This document shows positions 6,630 through 11,340 of a stretch of 11,340 bases of DNA, in pieces. Numbering within the stretch: the stretch's first letter is position 1; every line of letters starts with the position of its first letter. The stretch comes from Phycisphaerales bacterium (GTDB taxonomy: Bacteria > Planctomycetota > Phycisphaerae > Tepidisphaerales > Tepidisphaeraceae), in contig JAQGHP010000515.1 of NCBI GenBank assembly GCA_028288775.1, forward strand, positions 1 through 11,340. Reading direction: 5' to 3'. Position numbers and translations under genes: made by a program. A model generated the notes under the pieces. The model saw nothing but the letters and a program-made list of their open reading frames with translations. It searched no databases and was not told the origin of the DNA.

Positions 6630-6723
6630 GGTAGTGGGTCAGTTTGGTACGACGGGTGTCACAGCTCTGTGAGTACGCCGACCTGTGATACCCGGCGGAC
6701 TTTTTAAACTGACCCACCACCCG
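6630..6723. mobile_element. MITE-like palindromic element, copy 2 (about 94 bp)
   Basis: Terminal inverted repeats GGTAGTGGGTCAGTTT (6630-6645) and its inverse at 6706-6721 match in 15 of 16 bases. Inside, GGGTGTCACAG pairs with CTGTGATACCC. CATTTT occurs directly before the left end (6624-6629) and directly after position 6723 (6724-6729), a possible 6-bp target duplication. It is a shorter relative of the element at 2531-2672, in opposite orientation. It lies 10 bases beyond the lipoprotein stop, so it would also form the 3' stem of that transcript. Confidence 0.72.
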
Positions 6724-6733
6724 CATTTTTGCC

Positions 6734-7522
6734 TCATTCCACGGCGGTCCTGTTTCCCTTGCCGAAATTTTTCACGACCTGCGGCCACGTGCTTTCCACC
6801 TGCCCGACGAGCTTTTCAAAGGCCTTGCTTTCGGTCCGCCGACGTGCGGCGTCCACCGCCGCCTCGGTCGTCCATCCGCTGGCGAGCTGTACGCCTTTCT
6901 CCGTCGCCTCGGCATAGCCGTAGAGGTAGCCGTTGCGCGTGTCCATGAGGACGGCGGAGGCGGTGGTCACCACCTGCGCGGTCTGGTTGGGGGAGAGGCC
7001 CAGGGTGATGACTGTGAGCGGGAGCAGGTGGTCTCTTACCTGGAAGCTGGTGTCGATGGTGTAGATGAGGACCACGTCCGCGTGCAGCGACGCCGCGGCC
7101 TGCCGCAGCTCGAGGTCGGTGTTGAGCCGCTCGGGGAGCAACAATCGGTTGATGGGCGCGACGCCCGTGACCATGGGCATTTTGGAAAGGCGATCCCAGT
7201 CCGCATCGGTCTCGACGTCGCGCGTGGTGATGACGCAGTAGCTGCCGGTGCCGAAGCCCTTGGCGGTCTCGGACTGGTAGCCCGGCGCCTGGATGCGCAC
7301 CGCCGCGATGCCGGTGGGAAAGGTCGCGAGCGGCTGGCGGGCGAGCGTGGAGTTGATCGACGAATCGGTGAGCGATTCCCGGCTGACGCCCAGCGCCTTG
7401 AAGTCGGCGGGCTTGCCGGGCGTGGCGTAGCTGGCCGCGCAGCCGGCGAGGAGGGAGCAAAAAACGATCCCGGCGAGCGCGCGGAATCCCCGGCGCGCGC
7501 GGGGCGCGGATGAAGCGGACAT
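6734..7522 (-). CDS. Putative lipoprotein of unknown function
   Basis: A 262-residue protein with a bacterial lipoprotein signal: a basic N-terminus (PRARRGFR), a hydrophobic stretch (LAGIVFCSLLAGC) and a lipobox LAGC ending at C28. The mature part has no further membrane segment. A central block of alternating strands (HADVVLIYTIDTSFQV, then VVTTASAVLMDTRNGYLYGYAEA) suggests an alpha/beta fold resembling conserved periplasmic lipoproteins of unknown role; it ends in a charged helix with no sorting signal. The start at 7522 is chosen for AGGAG at 7533-7529, 6 bases upstream; an upstream ATG at 7576 would bury the signal peptide. It probably anchors to a membrane facing the periplasm. No partner gene is evident. 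The 5' side is filled by the GACCCCTTT repeat region. Confidence 0.8.
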   Translation of the reverse strand: MSASSAPRARRGFRALAGIVFCSLLAGCAASYATPGKPADFKALGVSRESLTDSSINSTLARQPLATFPTGIAAVRIQAPGYQSETAKGFGTGSYCVITTRDVETDADWDRLSKMPMVTGVAPINRLLLPERLNTDLELRQAAASLHADVVLIYTIDTSFQVRDHLLPLTVITLGLSPNQTAQVVTTASAVLMDTRNGYLYGYAEATEKGVQLASGWTTEAAVDAARRRTESKAFEKLVGQVESTWPQVVKNFGKGNRTAVE

Positions 7523-7628
7523 GGAGTTCTCCTTCGTTCGTGTGTCGTGCCGCGCGCCACCGTGGCGGGCGGACAAGCGATGGAGTGCGCCGGGCCGGCG
7601 GAAGGTTCAAAAGAAAAAAAGAAGCCGG

Positions 7629-7717
7629 AAGGAAAAAGGGGTCGAGGAAAAAAGGGTCGGGAGTCTTAAAGTCACATTTAAGACTCCCGACCCCTTTTCC
7701 CGGGCGACCCCTTTTCC
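7629..7717. repeat. Long palindrome made of GGGTCGGGAGTC / GACTCCCGACCC arms
   Basis: The core arms 7650-7670 and 7677-7698 pair along their length with one bulged base and a 6-base loop. Weaker pairing extends outward to about 7629 and 7717, where a second AAAAAGGGGTCG copy faces GACCCCTTTT. It lies in the leader region of the lipoprotein gene, and the outer arm is about 105 bases from that start codon. Confidence 0.82.
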
Positions 7718-7818
7718 CGGGGGCTTAGATGCGCGTTTAAGACTCCCGACCCCTTTATCGGGGTCCCGACCCCTTTGTTCGGGTCCCGACCCCTTTGTTC
7801 GGGTCGATCCCTTTGTTC
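7682..7818. repeat. Tandem 20-bp-period GACCCCTTT array
   Basis: Units at 7682-7701, 7702-7718 (17 bases), 7741-7760, 7761-7780, 7781-7800 and 7801-7818 (18 bases) share the core GACCCCTTT or GATCCCTTT. The units 7761-7780 and 7781-7800 are identical. The block TTTAAGACTCCCGACC occurs at both 7677 and 7736. There are no unique spacers, so this is not a CRISPR array. Confidence 0.85.
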
Positions 7819-7898
7819 GGGTACCGGAGGAGGAAATCGAAGAGAGGCCATCGGAACTGTGATGCGCCCACAAGCTCCCCGCCGACGCGCATAAGAAA

Positions 7899-7921
7899 AC
7901 CCCGGCTCAGCGAGCCGGGGT
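7899..7921 (-). terminator. Intrinsic terminator of the PEP-CTERM gene
   Basis: A stem of CCCCGGCTC (7900-7908) with GAGCCGGGG (7912-7920), a 3-base loop and one more A-T pair outside. On the minus strand it is followed by TTTTCTT. It lies 33 bases after the stop of the gene at 7954-9372. The plus strand also has TCTTTT after it, so it may work in both directions. Confidence 0.88.
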
Positions 7922-7953
7922 CTTTTGTTCTGTACGATCGATTGGGAATCTGC

Positions 7954-9372
7954 TCAAGCCAGCCGGCGACGCCGGGCCAGAAGACCAATGGCGCCCAGGC
8001 CCATGAGGCCCAGTGATGCGGGCTCGGGGAGCGACTCGACGCCACTGAGGGCGAAGACGGCGGTGTTGCCTGAGGCGCCGGCGTCGCGGATCACGTCGAC
8101 GCTGGTGATGGGGTCGGTGAAGTCGGTAAGGGCGAAGTCCGCCGAGTAGAGGCGGGGGTTGCCGCTGCCGACGTTGTCGAAGCCATTGCTGCTGGGATCG
8201 ACGCGTCCGTTGGCGACGACGACGGTCGGGTCGTTGCCGAACCAGTCGGGGGAGGCGGCGGACGCGGTGGTTTCGGTGGAGCCGTCGGCGTGATGGACGA
8301 CCAGGTGAAGCGTCCCGTTGCCGCCGCCGGTGCTCGTCAGGATGGACAGCGTGTGGTAGGCCTCGGTGCCGTCGAGCGTCAGCGTCTGGCTGGTGTTGCC
8401 GTCATTGAGCAGGATGGCGTTGGAGCCGGTGAACGGGGCGAACTTGTAGAGGTGGCTGGGGTCACTCACGCTGACGACCTGCCCGCCGGCCAGGCCGGTA
8501 TCCGCAGCGCCCGTGTTGTAGCCACGTTCGTACCAGGTGAATCCGTTCGTGGCGCCGATGCCGTTGTCCATGGTGCCGGTGATCGCGGCAGTAGGAACGG
8601 TGGCGCCCTTCTCCACGACGAGGTCCTGATTGAGTCCGCCGATGGCGATGGGCTTGAAGTAGGCGGGCGTGGCGGTGGGCGCGGCAGCCTGGAAGTTGAA
8701 ATTGGAGACGGTCTGGGTCGCGGTAAAGCCGCCGGTGCTGCCCGAGAACCCGATCAGCGCCTGGCCGCCACCGACGATGGCCGGCAGGCTGACGTTGGAG
8801 TAGCTCTTGGTGAACGTGTTGCTGGCGGAGTCGGTGAGGGAGACATTGACGGTGGAACCGTTGTAATTGAGATTGACGTTCACCGGTCCATTGGTCAGCG
8901 TGACGGGGAAGACGCTGTTATAGACGCCGGTGTCGCCGTTGGTGGCGAAATTGGCGCCCTGGCCGTTGAAGAGATTCAACTGGAGTGCGGCGCTGGGCGC
9001 GACGGCCGTGCCGCCGTTGGTGTACCCGTACCCGAGCGCCCCGCCAGGACCGCCCAATGCGCCGGTGCCGCGGGCGTCATTTTGAAGGATGAAGGCCAGG
9101 CCGTCGGCGGCGGCGCTGCCGCTGGCGGTGTAGGTGAAGCTTGCGTTGAAGGCGCCGATGTTTTGGGCGGCGAGATTAAATCCGCTGGAGGCCTCGCTTT
9201 GGTTGTTGTCGGTGAGCGTGAAGGTCGATCCGTCGGCGGCATACGAGCCGCCCGTTCCGTTGGCGGGGCCAAATCCGCCGAAATTAGTAACGTCCGCATG
9301 GGTAACCGCGGCCAAGGCAAGCGCCGCCGCCGATCCGATCAGAAACGATGCACTTTTACTACGGGGTCGCAT
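7954..9372 (-). CDS. PEP-CTERM sorting domain protein with L-type lectin-like domain
   Basis: A 472-residue secreted protein. An N-terminal signal peptide (about 1-26, likely cut after THA) is followed by a beta-rich region of about 200 residues with legume-lectin-like features: SFTYTASG, ADGLAFILQND (89-99) and ALIGFSGSTGG. A second beta-rich region of about 210 residues is not recognised. The end is a PEP-CTERM signal: LPEPASLGLM, a hydrophobic helix and the basic tail ARRRRLA. Such proteins are cut by an exosortase at the membrane and released or attached to surface polysaccharide; no exosortase is in the window. The domain suggests carbohydrate binding, which is inferred only. ATG 9372 has GGAG 8 bases upstream. 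A terminator follows, so it is probably a single-gene transcript. Confidence 0.9.
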   Translation of the reverse strand: MRPRSKSASFLIGSAAALALAAVTHADVTNFGGFGPANGTGGSYAADGSTFTLTDNNQSEASSGFNLAAQNIGAFNASFTYTASGSAAADGLAFILQNDARGTGALGGPGGALGYGYTNGGTAVAPSAALQLNLFNGQGANFATNGDTGVYNSVFPVTLTNGPVNVNLNYNGSTVNVSLTDSASNTFTKSYSNVSLPAIVGGGQALIGFSGSTGGFTATQTVSNFNFQAAAPTATPAYFKPIAIGGLNQDLVVEKGATVPTAAITGTMDNGIGATNGFTWYERGYNTGAADTGLAGGQVVSVSDPSHLYKFAPFTGSNAILLNDGNTSQTLTLDGTEAYHTLSILTSTGGGNGTLHLVVHHADGSTETTASAASPDWFGNDPTVVVANGRVDPSSNGFDNVGSGNPRLYSADFALTDFTDPITSVDVIRDAGASGNTAVFALSGVESLPEPASLGLMGLGAIGLLARRRRLA

Positions 9373-9430
9373 TTGACTAACTCCAAGTTGGGGGCAGATG
9401 CGCGGTTACAAGCGTGCCCATCTGGAGCGG

Positions 9431-9460
9431 ACTATAGCACGAAAATGGATCACCACACAA
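9431..9460 (-). promoter_or_regulatory. Possible sigma70-like promoter of the PEP-CTERM gene
   Basis: On the minus strand TTGTGT (9460-9455), an 18-base spacer and TATAGT (9436-9431) give a reasonable -35/-10 pair about 60 bases before the ATG, in a locally AT-rich region. Confidence 0.4.
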
Positions 9461-9861
9461 TAAATTCATTCGCGGCCAAACGATTCTGAGCCGAAACACG
9501 CAATTCCCCAAAAAACCGCAAAAAATGCGGAGAAATTGGGTGGTTTGGGGCCTATGTAGCGGGGGAATCGGCGACGGGTTCGACATCTTTTTTGACAAAC
9601 CACACGGATAAATGGATTGCCATGTGAGATGAATGGGGATGTTCCGCCGAATTGATCAATCTTGACGACTACCCTTTCGCGCGGAGTGGTGAACGCCTTC
9701 AAATTATTGCGGAATCGATTTAGTTTTTGGAGGTCGTGGTACACCAGCCCATGACACTTCCAGCGACCGTCTGCCTCAAAAGGGCCGTGGGGTTAGCGAT
9801 GCGCCGAACACTGGTCGCATCTCGCTTTCGCGACACATTCGGGTATGCTCCGCGGCCACCT
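9461..9861. other. Divergent intergenic region, no gene
   Basis: AT-richer than the genes. It holds a small hairpin CCGCA/TGCGG (9516-9530) with an all-A loop, enclosed by a CAATT/AATTG pair (9501-9538). Open frames on both strands lack start signals and coding-like codon use. The promoter of the gene at 9862 should lie here; TATGCT at 9844-9849 is a candidate -10 only 12 bases from the start codon, which would make the message nearly leaderless, but no good -35 is seen. Confidence 0.45.
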
Positions 9862-10323
9862 ATGCGAAACCTAAAACTGCTTGCCGCGTTGATGCTCTGT
9901 GCGTCCGTCGCCCTGTTCGCCCGCGCCCAGGACGCGAAGAAAACCCCGCCGGCCAAGTCCGACAAGGAACTGCTGCAGGGGACGTGGAAGGTCGTCAAGA
10001 AAACCAAGGGCGGCGAGGCGGAAGACGTGAAGGACAACCCGATGACCATCAAGTTCGCCGGCGACGCCGCCAGCGCGACGATCGGCAGCGAGACCAAGGG
10101 CGAGGGCAGGTTCACGATCGATGAGGGCAAGAGCCCCAGGTGGATCACGCTGACGGGAACCAGCGGCCCAAACGCCGGCCGCGAGTTCGCGGCAATCTAT
10201 GAACTGGACGGCGACACCCTCAAGCTCGCGTACGGCACGGGTGAGAACAATAAGACGCGGCCAAAGGATTTCAGCGGCAAGGAAGGCGAGGCGGCGGAAG
10301 TGCTGGAGCGGCAAAAGCCGTAG
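9862..10323 (+). CDS. TIGR03067-type secreted protein
   Basis: A 153-residue exported protein. The signal peptide is MRNLKLLAALMLCASVALFARA with cleavage likely before Q23. The mature part matches the TIGR03067 family: LLQGTWKVV near the start, then MTIKFAGD, and the typical block WITLTGTSGPNAGREFAAIYELDGDTLKLAYG. The family is a planctomycete paralogous group of unknown function with a lipocalin-like small beta-barrel look. The start at 9862 is chosen because the signal peptide begins there; the frame is open 45 residues further upstream, but that part has no export-signal logic and is not coding-like. There is no Shine-Dalgarno site. A heptad array starts 6 bases after the stop. Confidence 0.85.
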   Translation: MRNLKLLAALMLCASVALFARAQDAKKTPPAKSDKELLQGTWKVVKKTKGGEAEDVKDNPMTIKFAGDAASATIGSETKGEGRFTIDEGKSPRWITLTGTSGPNAGREFAAIYELDGDTLKLAYGTGENNKTRPKDFSGKEGEAAEVLERQKP

Positions 10324-10328
10324 CAGAA

Positions 10329-10391
10329 GTCCGAAATCCGAATTCCCAAAAACCGAATCAAATCCGAAGTCCGAATGACGAAATCCGAATG
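10329..10391. repeat. Heptad repeat array, second copy of the 577-618 block
   Basis: The core CCGA occurs at 10331, 10338, 10353, 10364, 10371 and 10385, mostly 7 bases apart. Bases 10331-10372 match 577-618 in 39 of 42 positions. As at 571-630, it directly follows a stop codon and is followed by a long hairpin. Confidence 0.82.
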
Positions 10392-10404
10392 CAGAAAGAA
10401 TAGC

Positions 10405-10498
10405 TGAACCGCCAAGACGCCGAGACGCCAAGGAAAGAAGGAATATTGGACGACGGCATTCCTCCCCTTCCTTGGCGTCTTGGCGTCTTGGCGGTTCA
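10405..10498. repeat. Long hairpin of 31-bp arms (GCCAAGACGCC type)
   Basis: Arms 10405-10435 and 10468-10498 are inverted copies with one difference, which is a G-U pair in RNA. The 32-base loop contains a further GGAAT/ATTCC pair (10440-10444, 10458-10462). Each arm is built of three 8-base units like CGCCAAGA. It resembles a widespread planctomycete/verrucomicrobial intergenic repeat (recalled, not searched) whose translations are often mis-annotated as small proteins. Confidence 0.87.
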
Positions 10499-10579
10499 AA
10501 CTCTTTTCTTCGCACCAGAGACTTACGCAAGCAGTAGGGTGGGAGTACTCGCCCGCCGTTTTTTGAAGTTCACACCGAT
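10499..10579. other. Short spacer before the membrane protein gene
   Basis: No clear promoter or ribosome binding site is visible for the gene at 10580, which weakens that gene's start assignment. Confidence 0.4.
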
Positions 10580-10945
10580 ATGGCCGACGGTCGGAACTCA
10601 CTTCATTATGCTGGGCCTCGCCCACGCCAGGCGAGCCGCTGGCGGCCGCCAATTCTGGTCGGGGCAATCATCGTTCATTCACTTAGCGCACTTGCCAGTA
10701 TTCTCATCAGTGGTCTGCTGTTTTGGCGGAACGATCTTGCGATGGTGTTCTCATTCCCGGCACTCAGTTTCATGCTGACTTTGCAGATCCCCGTTGTTAT
10801 TCTCGCGGCAGTCATGGCGCCAATCGTCTACACGAGCGCATGGACTCGGCGAGAGATGGCGGTGTGGGTACTCCTGTCCCTTGCGCCGGTTGCGATCACC
10901 CTGGCGGCCTTGTGGCTTTTCCTTCACGTGTTTCTTGGACGGTAA
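10580..10945 (+). CDS. Small multi-pass membrane protein, unknown function
   Basis: A 121-residue protein with a basic, Pro/Arg-rich first 25 residues and three or four hydrophobic segments: about 27-49 (VGAIIVHSLSALASILISG), 53-85 (long, may be two passes) and 93-119 (MAVWVLLSLAPVAITLAALW). Charged turns WRND and TRRE separate them. The family is not recognised. Codons ending in T or A (CTT, GTT, ATT, AGT) are more common than in the neighbouring genes, which may mean a transferred or poorly expressed gene. ATG 10580 has no Shine-Dalgarno site and the true start may be further in. It could be a real inner-membrane protein or a remnant of a longer one. Confidence 0.6.
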   Translation: MADGRNSLHYAGPRPRQASRWRPPILVGAIIVHSLSALASILISGLLFWRNDLAMVFSFPALSFMLTLQIPVVILAAVMAPIVYTSAWTRREMAVWVLLSLAPVAITLAALWLFLHVFLGR

Positions 10946-11042
10946 CACGGCTCACCCTACCGGTCCATCTAGCCTGATTTATAGCGTAAACGTTCAGAGC
11001 CGGGGCGTGCCGCCCCGGTCGGGCCGGAGGCCCGCTCCGGTC
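10946..11042. other. Spacer with GC-rich hairpins after the membrane protein gene
   Basis: A hairpin with 8-base arms CCGGGGCG (11000-11007) and CGCCCCGG (11011-11018) lies 55 bases after the stop, followed by GGGCC/GGCCC (11021-11033). Neither is followed by a T-run, so neither is a typical terminator. Confidence 0.5.
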
Positions 11043-11174
11043 CCCTCTCCCTCGTACTCGGGGGAGAGGGATAGGGTGAGGGGCGGAACGTGGAGTTGCG
11101 CTTTCATTGCAATCGACGCGACCTTGCCCTCGGCCCCTCACCCCTGCCCTCTCCCCCGAGTACGAGGGAGAGGG
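11043..11174. repeat. Large inverted repeat with 42-bp arms (CCCTCTCC type)
   Basis: Arms 11043-11084 and 11133-11174 are inverted copies with about 3 differences in 42 and a 48-base centre. Within each arm CCCTCTCC pairs with GGAGAGGG around a CTCGTACTCG-type loop. Similar purine/pyrimidine palindromes are dispersed between genes in many bacterial genomes (recalled). There is no coding frame across it with start signals. Confidence 0.85.
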
Positions 11175-11340
11175 AGTATAGCCGGAGCTTCGCTCCGAAC
11201 GGGCCGGCCCGGCCCGGCTCCGAAGCTACCCGACTAATCAGACCAGTCGGCCCACTGGCGGACGCCGGAGCAATACCTCCGAAAATCCAACCCCTCCCCG
11301 CCGCGGCGAAGCCGCTTCCGCTTTATCGGTCTTGTTCTCC
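11175..11340. other. Right edge, no gene assigned
   Basis: Contains small hairpins CGGAGC/GCTCCG (about 11184-11198) and GCGGC/GCCGC (11303-11315). No coding frame with support was seen. Confidence 0.4.

Noticed and set aside
6484..6726. Small minus-strand gene of 80 codons beside the lipoprotein
   Set aside because: It is made of the element at 6630-6723 and hairpin sequence.
7616..7820. CRISPR-like array
   Set aside because: The units are adjacent with no unique spacers, the period is about 20 bases, and there are no cas genes; it is a tandem repeat plus palindrome.
8290..9489. Plus-strand open frame of 399 codons
   Set aside because: Antisense of the PEP-CTERM gene; low-complexity Gly/Ala/Val/Glu-rich translation without family motifs.
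9466..9744. Minus-strand open frame upstream of the PEP-CTERM gene
   Set aside because: No start signal, AT-rich with non-coding codon use, and it covers the likely promoter region.
10197..10667. Minus-strand open frame with RQDAKTPRK-like translation
   Set aside because: This is a translation of the GCCAAGACGCC hairpin and heptad repeats, a known kind of false small-protein call.

Overview
The window looks like chromosomal DNA from a high-GC bacterium, most likely a member of the Planctomycetota (Phycisphaerae-like). This is an inference from gene content: a PEP-CTERM secreted protein with a lectin-like domain, a secreted TIGR03067-type protein (a family expanded in planctomycetes), GC-rich codon use and often weak Shine-Dalgarno sites. 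No rRNA, tRNA, phage gene, transposase gene or CRISPR array was seen.

Layout from left to right. A DinB-family protein (76-561, +) converges on a SAM-dependent O-methyltransferase (781-1857, -). A small unknown gene follows (2101-2547, -), whose apparent start lies inside a repeat element. Then comes a minus-strand block transcribed right to left: a large ABC exporter with a PH-like region and a zinc ribbon at its N-terminus (3859-6249), a MOSC-domain protein (3266-3742) and a DUF1854 protein (2793-3260). Next are an unknown lipoprotein (6734-7522, -) and a PEP-CTERM protein (7954-9372, -) with a clear intrinsic terminator. The right side has a TIGR03067-type secreted protein (9862-10323, +), a small multi-pass membrane protein (10580-10945, +) and a gene-free repeat-rich end.

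The most coherent functional unit is ABC exporter, MOSC and DUF1854. In other bacteria, DUF1854 proteins and ABC transporters of this type are found together and are named as cyanophycin-metabolism-associated. No cyanophycin synthetase or cyanophycinase is visible here, so the pair either works with distant genes or has another role. A MOSC protein sits between them and is tightly coupled to DUF1854.

The second notable feature is the spacers. Almost every intergenic region holds a different repeat family: degenerate 7-bp repeat arrays that often begin right at a stop codon, long near-perfect hairpins beside these arrays, two related palindromic MITE-like elements, a 20-bp-period GACCCCTTT array with a long palindrome, and two further large inverted repeats. 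Many short open frames in these spacers are translations of repeats and are not genes.
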